A DNA stretch of 22,739 nucleotides from the NCBI GenBank assembly GCA_015688915.1, contig JAATGX010000223.1:1-22739 (forward strand). Reading direction: 5' to 3'. Every line of letters begins with the position of its first letter. The first letter of the stretch is position 1. Source of the DNA: Desulfuromonadales bacterium. GTDB taxonomy: Bacteria > Desulfobacterota > Desulfuromonadia > Geobacterales > Pseudopelobacteraceae. Shown in pieces: positions 15,153 to 21,872 of the stretch. The notes beneath the pieces were generated by a model that saw only the letters and a program-made list of their open reading frames with translations, did no database searches and was not told where the DNA came from. Made by a program: the position numbers and the translations under genes.

Positions 15153-16321
15153 CAGGGGCCGCCCATCTCCCTGAACCGCCGGATCGTCTCGGGGATCATA
15201 TTTTCGCGAAGATTGCCCAGGGCCAGCCGCAGGTATCCTTCCAGGCCGGGGCCGAAAACTTCGCCCGGCAGACAGAGGATACCGGCCTCGTCCACCAGCC
15301 TCCTGGCGACCTGGCGGCCGTTCAGATGGCTGAACGGGTGGCGCACCCAGGCGAAAAAGCTGCCGCTGGCGGCCAGGCGAAAACGGTTGCCCGGCTGCGT
15401 AAACCTGTTCACGAACAGGTTGTGCCGGAAATCCATCAGCAAACGGTTGGCCTCGACCCAGTCATCCAAGTGCTCCACGCCGAATTTCAGGGCAAGTTGG
15501 GTGAGGTGCGGCTGGCAGACCACCATGGTGTCCTGTATTTTCAGCGCGTGCTGGACAACCTCCGGGGAACCGGCCAGCAGACCGGCGCGGAAGCCGGTCA
15601 GCGCATAGGTCTTGCCGAAGGACATGATCTGTACCAGGGTGCCGTGCCAGTCGGGGATGGTGAACAGCTCGTGGGGCGACGCCGCCACAAAATCGGCGTA
15701 GGTCTCGTCCACGACCAGGGCGATGCGGTGTTTGCGGGCCAGCAGGTACAATTCGGTCAACAGCGCCGGCGGGATCACCGTGCCGGTGGGGTTGCTGGGG
15801 GTCACCAGCAGGATCGCCCGGGTGCGGGGAGTGATCAACCGGCCGATGACCTCCGGATTGGGCAGCCCTTTGCCGCTTTCGTCAAAAGGGGCAAAGACCG
15901 GCCTGACCTTGAGCGCCTCCAGGGCCATGGGATGATCGAAATAGCAGGGTGCCTGCAGGATCATCTCGTCGCCGGCGCGGCACAGGGTCATGATCGCCAG
16001 CCAGAAGGCCTGGCTGGCGCCCACGGTCAGGCAGAGGTGGTCCGGCTCCATCTTGGCCGCATAACGGCGCCGATAACGGTCGCACACCGCGCCGCGGACC
16101 TCGGGCAGCCCCTCGTCCGGGGTATAGCGGGCGGTTCGGGGATCATCCAGTTGTTCCTTCAAGTAGGCGAGCAATTCCGGGGCGGGCGGGTAATCCGGCA
16201 CCGCCTGGCAAAGGTCGATCAGCGGCGGCCCGTTGCCGGGACGCCCCGCGACCCAGCCTTTTACCTCGGTGATGGGGGGAAAACCGACCTTCTCTATCTG
16301 CTCGGAAACGCGGAATTTCAT
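15152..16321 (-). CDS. Class I/II PLP-dependent aminotransferase
   Basis: The 389-residue protein is a fold-type I aminotransferase. It shows SNPTGTVIPP (cofactor and substrate loop), VVDETYADF (the aspartate that holds the pyridine ring), and MSFGKTYALTGFRAG, where the lysine forms the Schiff base with PLP. LRLALGN near the C-terminus binds the substrate carboxylate. Aspartate, aromatic or LL-diaminopimelate-type aminotransferases share these features, so the substrate is undetermined. The ATG at 16321 (MKFRVSEQIEK) is preferred over upstream ATGs at 16366 and 16402, which lack binding sites, though its own (GAGCC) is modest. It is translationally coupled to the nucleotidyltransferase downstream. 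Confidence 0.88.
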   Translation of the reverse strand: MKFRVSEQIEKVGFPPITEVKGWVAGRPGNGPPLIDLCQAVPDYPPAPELLAYLKEQLDDPRTARYTPDEGLPEVRGAVCDRYRRRYAAKMEPDHLCLTVGASQAFWLAIMTLCRAGDEMILQAPCYFDHPMALEALKVRPVFAPFDESGKGLPNPEVIGRLITPRTRAILLVTPSNPTGTVIPPALLTELYLLARKHRIALVVDETYADFVAASPHELFTIPDWHGTLVQIMSFGKTYALTGFRAGLLAGSPEVVQHALKIQDTMVVCQPHLTQLALKFGVEHLDDWVEANRLLMDFRHNLFVNRFTQPGNRFRLAASGSFFAWVRHPFSHLNGRQVARRLVDEAGILCLPGEVFGPGLEGYLRLALGNLRENMIPETIRRFREMGGP

Positions 16322-16497
16322 GGTCAGGCTCGCTTTGGCTGGAATTCTGTGAGGAAAAGTATACATGTTTTTGGACGGAACGACATAACGTTTTGCAATC
16401 ACCGCGCGGATATAGTATGTACTCCATCAACAGGGTTCACTCGATGATTCATGGACTTCTCCTTCACGCCCGTCTCGAACCTGATTGAGGAACCGAC

Positions 16498-19050
16498 ATG
16501 CCCGACAGCACGTCTCCATCCCGCGAAACAGCATCCGGCTCGCCCTCCGTACATACCCCAAGCGCGGCCAGGGTCCGGGTCGTCACGGTGCTGACTTTCC
16601 TGGTGGCCTCCCTGCTGGGCGGCCTGGTCGTAGTGGCCGTTGAAAACTATCGCCTCCAGGGCAGGCAGAAGCAGGCCGGCGATAGTACCGCCCACCTCGC
16701 CGCCACCATCCAGGATCGGCTGAACCGTTCCCTTTCCGTCACCTACGCCCTGGCCGCGCTCATCCGCCAGGGAAACGGCCGCATCGATCAGTTCGACCCG
16801 TTGGGAACCGAGATGCTTTCCCTTTACGACGGCATCAGTTCCCTGCAATTGGCCCCCGGCGGCATCATCCGCCAGATCGTGCCGTTGCGGGGAAACGAAA
16901 AAGCCATCGGCCTCAACCTGCTGGACGACACCGTACAAGGCAATGAGGCCGTCAAGACGCGCAGATTGGCCCTGACCGGCCCGTTCGAGCTCGTCCAGGG
17001 GGGGCAGGCGGTCGTGGGACGGCTGCCGGTCTTTCTGCATCGGCCGGACAACAGCGAATATTTCTGGGGCATGGTGGCCGTCGTCATACGCATCCCCGAC
17101 TTCCTCGACGCCGTCAGGCTGCAGCGGATCGTTGAAGACGGTTTCCACTACGAGCTTTCCCGCATCCGTCCCGATACGGAAAAGCGGGATATATTCGCCC
17201 GCTCCTCCGCTATCCCGCTCACGGCGGCGGTACGTCGCAACATCGAGGTACCCAACGGCTCCTGGACCCTCAGCCTGGAACCCCGGACCGGCTGGCGCTC
17301 CACTCCGGCCATTGCCGCAGAGTGTTTCATGGCGCTGCTCTTCAGCACGCTCCTCACCATCATGCTACGCACGCTGTACGAACGGCCGCTGTTGTTGCGA
17401 CGAATGGTGGACGAACAGACACGGCAGCTTTCCGGGGCCAATCAGAGACTGACCTCCGAGATACGGGAGCGGGAGCGGGCCGAGGAGGCGTTGCGGGCCG
17501 GCAAAGAGTTCTATCGCACGCTGGTGGACAACCTGCCGCTGGGGGTCGCCCTGATCGACTGCAATCATCGCATCGTCATGGCAAACCGCACCCAATCCGT
17601 ATGGTTCGGCCGTGCGCCGGAATCCTTGATCGGCCAGCCATGCTACGAACAGTTCGAACAAGGTGAGCACACCTGTCCCCATTGCCCCGGCAGCATTTCC
17701 ATGCAGACCGGCGGCGTCAGCCAAGTGAATACCGAGGCGGTCAGCGAGGACGGCAGCCGTCTCGCGGTGCGGGTCCGTACCGTGCCGCTCTTCGACGGCA
17801 ACGGGACCGCCACCGGGTTCATCGAGGTGGTTGAGGACATAACCGAGCGCAAACAGGCCGAGGCGGAGCGGCACAAACTGGAGACGCAGATGCAGCACGC
17901 CCAGAAGCTGGAGAGCCTGGGAGTGCTGGCGGGAGGCATCGCCCACGACTTCAACAACATCCTGATGTCCATCCTCGGCCACGCCGAACTGGCCATGATG
18001 CGCCTCAACCCCGCCTCTCCGGCCCGCGACAACCTGCTCAGCATCGAACAGGCCGCCCAGCGCGCGGCCGACCTCTCTCGCCAGATGCTGGCCTACTCCG
18101 GCAAGGGACGGTTCCTGGTCGAGGTCATCGACCTGGGCGACCTGGTCGCGGAGATGACCCACATGCTGGAGGTGTCCATCTCCAAAAAGGCGCTTCTGCG
18201 CTTCAACCGGGCTCCCGACCTTCCCGCCGTCGAGGTCGATGCGACCCAGATCCGCCAGGTGCTGATGAACCTGGTCATCAACGCCTCCGAGGCCATCGGC
18301 GACAAGAGCGGCGTGATCGCCATCACGACCGGTGCCATGCGGTGCGACCGGGGCTACCTGGACGATATCTGGCTCAACGAACAACTCTCCGACGGACTCT
18401 ATGTCTATGTGGAGGTGGCCGACACCGGCTGCGGCATGGACCGGGACACCCTTGCCAGGATCTTCGACCCGTTTTTCACCACCAAGTTCACCGGGCGTGG
18501 CCTGGGCATGGCCGCCGTACTCGGCATCGTACGCGGCCATAAGGGCGCCATCAAGATCTACAGCGAACCGGGCAAGGGGACGACGTTCAAAATACTCCTT
18601 CCGGCTATCTCCGGTCATGCTGCGCGGTTGTCGGGCATGACTGCCGAGGAGGCGCCCTGGCGGGGAAGCGGCACGATCCTGCTGGTAGATGACGAAGAAA
18701 CCATCCGCGCGCTGGGACAGGAGATGCTGGAGGGGCTCGGGTTCACCGTCCTGAGCGCCCGTGACGGCCGGGAGGCCCTGGAGATATTCAAGGAGCGGCG
18801 CGAAGAGATCAGGGCGGTGCTGCTCGACCTGACCATGCCCCGCATGGACGGCGAGGAAACCTTCCGCGAACTGCGCCGCATCAGGGATGACGTCCGGGTG
18901 ATCATGTCCAGCGGCTACAACGAATTCGAGGTGAGCCAGCGCTTTATCGGCAAGGGGCTGACCGGTTTCATTCAGAAGCCTTACAAGCTGTCCGACCTGG
19001 GCAAGGTCCTGCGTCAGACCCTGGAGCCGGACGATGAACGGCCCGCATAA
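16498..19050 (+). CDS. Hybrid sensor histidine kinase (CHASE-like, PAS, HisKA, HATPase, receiver)
   Basis: The 850-residue membrane kinase starts with a membrane segment (about 27-49). A periplasmic region (50-270) follows, whose QFDPLGTEMLSLYDGISSLQ part resembles a CHASE ligand-binding domain. A second membrane segment lies at about 272-291. Inside come a short coiled coil, a PAS domain (about 335-455) with a cysteine cluster PCYEQF and HTCPHCPG, and the phospho-acceptor box LAGGIAHDFNN (H483). ATPase motifs are NLVINASEAI, DTGCGMD and GRGLGMA. The C-terminal receiver has LLVDDEE, acceptor D777 in VLLDLTMP and the lysine in IQKPYK. No output regulator is adjacent, so its partner must lie elsewhere. 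GAGG seven bases before the ATG supports the start. Confidence 0.92.
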   Translation: MPDSTSPSRETASGSPSVHTPSAARVRVVTVLTFLVASLLGGLVVVAVENYRLQGRQKQAGDSTAHLAATIQDRLNRSLSVTYALAALIRQGNGRIDQFDPLGTEMLSLYDGISSLQLAPGGIIRQIVPLRGNEKAIGLNLLDDTVQGNEAVKTRRLALTGPFELVQGGQAVVGRLPVFLHRPDNSEYFWGMVAVVIRIPDFLDAVRLQRIVEDGFHYELSRIRPDTEKRDIFARSSAIPLTAAVRRNIEVPNGSWTLSLEPRTGWRSTPAIAAECFMALLFSTLLTIMLRTLYERPLLLRRMVDEQTRQLSGANQRLTSEIRERERAEEALRAGKEFYRTLVDNLPLGVALIDCNHRIVMANRTQSVWFGRAPESLIGQPCYEQFEQGEHTCPHCPGSISMQTGGVSQVNTEAVSEDGSRLAVRVRTVPLFDGNGTATGFIEVVEDITERKQAEAERHKLETQMQHAQKLESLGVLAGGIAHDFNNILMSILGHAELAMMRLNPASPARDNLLSIEQAAQRAADLSRQMLAYSGKGRFLVEVIDLGDLVAEMTHMLEVSISKKALLRFNRAPDLPAVEVDATQIRQVLMNLVINASEAIGDKSGVIAITTGAMRCDRGYLDDIWLNEQLSDGLYVYVEVADTGCGMDRDTLARIFDPFFTTKFTGRGLGMAAVLGIVRGHKGAIKIYSEPGKGTTFKILLPAISGHAARLSGMTAEEAPWRGSGTILLVDDEETIRALGQEMLEGLGFTVLSARDGREALEIFKERREEIRAVLLDLTMPRMDGEETFRELRRIRDDVRVIMSSGYNEFEVSQRFIGKGLTGFIQKPYKLSDLGKVLRQTLEPDDERPA

Positions 19051-19070
19051 AGCAGCCGCACCATGAACAT

Positions 19071-19099
19071 TTGATTGTCAATCGCTTCGATGCTATGAT
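19071..19099 (+). promoter_or_regulatory. Promoter of queF
   Basis: TTGATT at 19071-19076, a 17-base spacer and TATGAT at 19094-19099 form a reasonable sigma-70 promoter. It starts 20 bases past the kinase stop codon. The leader of about 37 bases contains AGGGAGAGAG and is too short for a preQ1 riboswitch, none of which was seen. Confidence 0.5.
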
Positions 19100-19142
19100 A
19101 TCGCCGTTTTCCCGAATGACCTGAAGGGAGAGAGAAACCACG

Positions 19143-19574
19143 ATGTTGCACGACAACCTGAAATCGCTCGGCAGCGGCGCAACCGCCTATAGCTACGACC
19201 ACCCGGAGGCCGGACTGCTGGAGGCGTTTCCCAGCCCCTTTGCCCAGCCCGGCATGAACCCGGCCGGCGTGGTGGGAACGCTGCACATCGAGTGCCCCGA
19301 GTTCACCTGTCTCTGCCCCATGACCGGCCAGCCCGATTTCGCCAGGATCGTAATTGACTACCAGCCGGACCAGCGGTGCGTGGAGAGCAAAAGCCTCAAA
19401 CTCTACCTGGGTTCGTTCCGCATGTTCGGCGAATTCCACGAGGCCGGCGTCAACCGCATCTGCAACGACCTGGTGAAGCTGCTCGACCCGGTCTGGCTCA
19501 CGGTGCGGGGCGAGTTCACCCCGCGTGGCGGCATCCCCTTCTGGCCCACGGCCGAATACCGGCGCAAGGGCTGA
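19143..19574 (+). CDS. queF: NADPH-dependent 7-cyano-7-deazaguanine reductase (QueF)
   Basis: QueF reduces preQ0 to preQ1 with two NADPH, the last step before the base is inserted into tRNA by Tgt on the way to queuosine. The 143-residue protein is the short, unimodular type. The catalytic cysteine lies in FTCLCPMTGQPDFA (C58, aligned with the cysteine before PxTGQPD in Bacillus), with D65 as proton donor. The family signature ESKSLKLYLGSFR is at 81-93, followed by FHE and the C-terminal EFTPRGGIPFWPTA. An extra cysteine (C56) occurs two residues before the catalytic one. Queuosine made through this enzyme is the substrate of gluQ elsewhere in the window. Confidence 0.96.
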   Translation: MLHDNLKSLGSGATAYSYDHPEAGLLEAFPSPFAQPGMNPAGVVGTLHIECPEFTCLCPMTGQPDFARIVIDYQPDQRCVESKSLKLYLGSFRMFGEFHEAGVNRICNDLVKLLDPVWLTVRGEFTPRGGIPFWPTAEYRRKG

Positions 19575-19586
19575 AATCTGACAAGC

Positions 19587-19758
19587 GGCCTCTCACAGAG
19601 CTCACGGAGGCACGGAGAAAGGCCTGACTTCTACAAAAGTAACATGCCGCAAGAAACCCCGCGTCATCCAATAGCATTCAATGAGTTAACCCGTAGTGGT
19701 TCATTGCCTGTTTCACGGCAGAGGTTTTCTCCGTGCCTCTGTGAGCTCTGTGAGAGCC
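19587..19758. repeat. Long inverted repeat, CACAGAG/CACGGAG family (best copy)
   Basis: The left arm (19587-19620) contains CTCTCACAGAGCTCACGGAG then GCACGGAGAAA. The right arm (19725-19758) is its reverse complement with about two mismatches and one indel. Arms are 34 bases long, around a 104-base spacer with no gene. It fills most of the gap between queF and the EF-P-like gene and ends 22 bases before the latter's start codon, so it may place a strong stem in that leader. Confidence 0.85.
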
Positions 19759-19780
19759 AGATTTTATTAAAGGAGTTTCA

Positions 19781-20344
19781 ATGTTTACCACGTCTGATTT
19801 CAAAAAAGGTCTGGTCATCCAACTGGACGGAGCGCCCTGCGTGATCGTCGATGTCACTGTCAGCTCCCCCACGGCACGCGGGGCCAACACCATGGTCAGA
19901 ACCAAGTACCGCAACCTGCTCACCGCCCAGGTGCTGGAAAAGACCTTCCGCTCCGGCGACAAGGTGGACGAGGCCGACTATGGCCGCAACAAGGGGCAGT
20001 TCCTGTATGCCGACGGCGGTAAAGGGGTGTTCATGGACCTGGAAACCTACGAGCAGTTCGAGATGCCCGAGGGCGAGTTCGAGTCCCTTGCCCCCTACCT
20101 GCTGGAAGGGACCGAGGTGGTGCTGGGGCTGTTCGAGGGGCGGATGGTCAACGTCGAGCTACCCATGACCGTGGAACTGACCGTCACCGAAACCGCGCCG
20201 GCCATGAAAAACGCCACCGCCACGGCCCAGACCAAGGAAGCGGTCCTGGAGACCGGCCTCCGGCTCCAGGTGCCCCCGTACCTGGAGTCGGGCGAACGGA
20301 TCAAGGTCGATACCCGCGACGGCAGGTTCATCTCCCGCGCCTGA
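19781..20344 (+). CDS. Elongation factor P-like protein, EfpL/YeiP type
   Basis: This 187-residue, three-domain EF-P homologue binds between the ribosomal P and E sites and helps peptide bond formation at stalling sequences such as polyproline. The KOW domain tip reads SSPTARGANT (R33 at the tip), matching the SPTARGAAT loop of E. coli YeiP (EfpL). It does not match the PGKG loop of lysine-type EF-P. Shared features continue in VFMDLETYEQFEM and in domain III VTETAPAMKNATATAQTKEA. The C-terminus (GERIKVDTRDGRFISRA) looks like ordinary EF-P. Geobacter genomes carry two EF-P genes, so a canonical one is expected elsewhere. AAAGGAG five bases before the ATG supports the start. Whether R33 is modified is unknown; no earP-like gene is present here. 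Confidence 0.88.
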   Translation: MFTTSDFKKGLVIQLDGAPCVIVDVTVSSPTARGANTMVRTKYRNLLTAQVLEKTFRSGDKVDEADYGRNKGQFLYADGGKGVFMDLETYEQFEMPEGEFESLAPYLLEGTEVVLGLFEGRMVNVELPMTVELTVTETAPAMKNATATAQTKEAVLETGLRLQVPPYLESGERIKVDTRDGRFISRA

Positions 20345-20367
20345 TCCTCCGATCCTCCCCCCTGCTC

Positions 20368-20400
20368 AAGCGGGTTCAGCCTCCGGGCTGGACCCGCTTT
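20368..20400 (+). terminator. Terminator after the EF-P-like gene
   Basis: AAGCGGGTTCAGCC, loop TCCG and GGCTGGACCCGCTT pair as a 14-bp stem with one T-G wobble, followed by a short T stretch (TTTCCATTT). It lies about 25 bases beyond the stop codon. The T tract is weak, so termination may be partial. Confidence 0.75.
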
Positions 20401-20495
20401 CCATTTCCGCCACAAAAGCCATTCGGCACAGCCGCTCCGGACCGTCCATAACAGGCATCTATCCAGCAGATCATCACTCCGTGCGGACCTGGTGT

Positions 20496-20510
20496 GTAAA
20501 GTTTCTTTAC
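20496..20510. promoter_or_regulatory. Palindromic operator-like site 1
   Basis: GTAAAGTTTCTTTAC is a perfect 6-3-6 palindrome. It is the first of three related sites in the gene-free stretch 20345-20807. Confidence 0.65.
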
Positions 20511-20516
20511 GTTCTA

Positions 20517-20545
20517 TGTAAAATCCCATGAACAGGGCATTTACA
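20517..20545. promoter_or_regulatory. Larger imperfect palindrome between sites 1 and 2
   Basis: TGTAAAATCCC and GGGCATTTACA form an 11-bp arm inverted repeat (9 of 11 pairs) around a 7-base centre. It contains the same GTAAA/TTTAC ends but a different spacing, so it may be a hairpin or a second, weaker binding site. Confidence 0.4.
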
Positions 20546-20563
20546 GGCCTTACCGTACCCAGT

Positions 20564-20578
20564 GTAAAAAAACTTTAC
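20564..20578. promoter_or_regulatory. Palindromic operator-like site 2
   Basis: GTAAAAAAACTTTAC matches site 1 and site 3 with one arm mismatch. Its centre is 68 bases from that of site 1. Confidence 0.6.
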
Positions 20579-20629
20579 GCTTAAAAGTAGCAACAATATC
20601 AAAATATTACAACGCACAGCCCAATTAGC

Positions 20630-20644
20630 GTAAAGAAACTTTAC
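20630..20644. promoter_or_regulatory. Palindromic operator-like site 3
   Basis: GTAAAGAAACTTTAC is a perfect palindrome. Its centre is 66 bases from that of site 2 and about 120 bases before the start expected from the sigma-54-like promoter. Confidence 0.65.
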
Positions 20645-20731
20645 GTTTCAGTACTGCCAAACCTGAACCATCCCTGGCCCACAGAGACACTCGTAGCTGC
20701 AAACGCTTGTGGCATGGGCACTTGCAAAGCT

Positions 20732-20746
20732 TGGCACGGATTTTGG
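20732..20746 (+). promoter_or_regulatory. Candidate sigma-54 promoter
   Basis: TGGCACGGATTTTGG matches the -24/-12 consensus TGGCACG-N4-TTGC except for the final C. The GG and the -12 G are at the required 10-base spacing. Transcription would begin near 20758, about 50 bases before the GTG start of the small gene downstream. No sigma-70 promoter of comparable quality was seen. Confidence 0.5.
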
Positions 20747-20807
20747 TATATGAGTTGGTGCAGGCCATCCACCAGGATCTTTTTCATGTCTCAGGGAGGA
20801 AACAGTC

Positions 20808-21101
20808 GTGATAAAACAGGCGAGAACAAATGTGGCGTATAACGAAAGTCATGTCAGGGATGGCGCGACCAGGCAAGCCATCTTTGAGTTGCTGCAGTCG
20901 CGAGACATGCGGCCCGGAGATTCCATCAACATCGTCCTTGCCCAGTTTGAAATCGAACGTAAGGGCATCGACAACAACGAATTCAGTGCCGGCGTGGTAC
21001 AGCTTCTCGATAACGGGGTACTCGGCATGCAGGGCAATGCCTTCTATCTCACCCATGCCGGATTCGAGGCATTGAGGTATGGCGGGGACCGGGCCAATTG
21101 A
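20808..21101 (+). CDS. Small hypothetical protein, winged-helix-like
   Basis: This 97-residue protein is not recognised. Its pattern suggests a winged helix-turn-helix: TRQAIFELLQSRD as a first helix, a second short helix around LAQFEIERKG, the helix NNEFSAGVVQLLDNG and a hairpin wing GMQGNAFYLTHAGFEAL. The NGVLxxxxxxFYLTxxG ending is common in such domains. It has no signal peptide or membrane segment. The GTG start is supported by GGGAGG about eight bases upstream. It stands alone, behind a candidate sigma-54 promoter and three palindromes, and ahead of a strong terminator, so it seems to be a one-gene transcript. A DNA-binding or adaptor role is an inference from the fold pattern only. Confidence 0.7.
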   Translation: MIKQARTNVAYNESHVRDGATRQAIFELLQSRDMRPGDSINIVLAQFEIERKGIDNNEFSAGVVQLLDNGVLGMQGNAFYLTHAGFEALRYGGDRAN

Positions 21102-21107
21102 AAAAGG

Positions 21108-21131
21108 AAAAGCCTGCTTCGGCAGGCTTTT
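21108..21131. terminator. Bidirectional terminator
   Basis: AAAAGCCTGC, loop TTCG and GCAGGCTTTT form a perfect 10-bp stem with A/T tracts on both sides. It lies between the small gene (plus) and the ferritin-like gene (minus) and can end both transcripts. Confidence 0.9.
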
Positions 21132-21163
21132 CGCGGTTCTACACAGATCATGGGGCATCCCCG

Positions 21164-21655
21164 TCATTCCCGTACATAGATATCCATGTCCGTCTCGTGC
21201 ACCATACCCATGATCCGGGCGTATTCCGACTCGATCAACAGATAGTGGTTATGGGTTTCACGGACGTTCAACTCGTAGACCTCCCGCACCTCGGGGTCGC
21301 TCATCTTCCCGGCCGCCTCCCGCAAGGCCTGCTCAAGATTCTTCTCCTTCTCCAGGGCCACTTCCATCACCTGCTGCTCGTTGAAATTCTCGGCCACTGC
21401 CTTGGTAATCGAGGCCAGCCAGCCGGATTCATTGTCGATCGGGGTGTCGAGGAAGGCGCCCAGGGAAGGGATGTCGGTTCCCCGGTAGATCCGGTAAAAA
21501 TGGCCGGCGTGCTCACGCTCTTCTCCGGCCAGGAGTTCGAACGTCCGCTTGGCGGCGGCATCCTTGAGCCGTTCCGCACCATACTGATAAAAATGCATGG
21601 CGTTTTTTTCCGTCTGTATCGCGCGTTTTATCGCTTCCTGGACATCAATGCTCAT
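21164..21655 (-). CDS. Ferritin-like / rubrerythrin-family diiron protein
   Basis: The 163-residue protein is a four-helix bundle of the rubrerythrin group. Carboxylate and histidine ligands are placed as expected for a diiron site. E16 lies in TEKNAMHFY and GEEREHAGHFY (about 44-54) gives an ExxH motif. Another acidic helix (EVALEKEKN, about 98-106) and RETHNHYLLIESEY (about 132-145) complete the set. There is no rubredoxin CxxC domain, so it is not a full rubrerythrin. Relatives act in peroxide reduction or iron handling in anaerobes. The ATG at 21655 has AGGGAG upstream; a longer reading from 21712 would run through a hairpin in the leader. It has its own promoter and faces the small winged-helix gene convergently. 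Confidence 0.88.
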   Translation of the reverse strand: MSIDVQEAIKRAIQTEKNAMHFYQYGAERLKDAAAKRTFELLAGEEREHAGHFYRIYRGTDIPSLGAFLDTPIDNESGWLASITKAVAENFNEQQVMEVALEKEKNLEQALREAAGKMSDPEVREVYELNVRETHNHYLLIESEYARIMGMVHETDMDIYVRE

Positions 21656-21681
21656 GATCTCTCTCCCTCTGGTGGTATCCG

Positions 21682-21705
21682 GGTTGCCTCCCAGCGTGGG
21701 CAACC
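21682..21705 (-). promoter_or_regulatory. Leader hairpin of the ferritin-like gene
   Basis: GGTTGCC and GGCAACC on the minus strand form a perfect 7-bp stem with a 10-base loop. It sits at the very 5' end of the predicted transcript, where it may protect the message or affect translation. Confidence 0.4.
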
Positions 21706-21715
21706 GGTGCAATTT

Positions 21716-21743
21716 ATGCTACCTCAGCCTTCCCGTTTGTCAA
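21716..21743 (-). promoter_or_regulatory. Promoter of the ferritin-like gene
   Basis: On the minus strand a perfect TTGACA (21743-21738) is followed after 16 bases by TAGCAT (21721-21716). Transcription would start near 21709, about 54 bases before the start codon. Confidence 0.65.
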
Positions 21744-21775
21744 GCAGGCGTCATGATCCGACAGGTCCCCGGGAC

Positions 21776-21823
21776 AAAAAAACGCCCGGGGCTCCAGGAG
21801 GGGGAAAGCGGAGAAACCGGGCG
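21776..21823 (-). terminator. Intrinsic terminator after ftsZ
   Basis: On the minus strand CGCCCGG (21823-21817) pairs with CCGGGCG (21789-21783), enclosing a smaller CTCC/GGAG stem, and is followed by seven T. It lies about 50 bases beyond the ftsZ stop codon and separates ftsZ from the ferritin-like gene. Confidence 0.8.
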
Positions 21824-21872
21824 ATAAAAGAAGGGGCGATGAACACAACCCCCTCGTGCATATATGTTCGGA

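Noticed and set aside
16393..16421. TTGCAA...TATGTA as promoter of the hybrid kinase gene
   Set aside because: The -35 is fair, but the -10 hexamer matches only three positions; the nearby TATAGT has no -35 at a usable distance.
19051..19142. preQ1 riboswitch in front of queF
   Set aside because: The leader after the predicted start is about 37 bases and no preQ1 hairpin and A-rich tail are visible.
20496..20510. BirA (biotin) operator
   Set aside because: That operator has TTGTAAACC arms with a 14-15 base spacer; here the arms are GTAAAG with three bases between them and no biotin gene is present.
20496..20644. Evenly spaced repeats as a small CRISPR array
   Set aside because: The units are 15-base palindromes with about 52 bases between them, not 25-40 base direct repeats, and no cas gene is near.
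20681..20695. Another CACAGAG repeat copy (CCCACAGAGACACTC)
   Set aside because: Only a single short match without a second arm; could be chance.
20710..20726. Second sigma-54-like promoter, TGGCATGGGCACTTGC
   Set aside because: The GG and GC are 11 bases apart instead of 10, which that sigma factor does not tolerate well; the site at 20732 has the right spacing.
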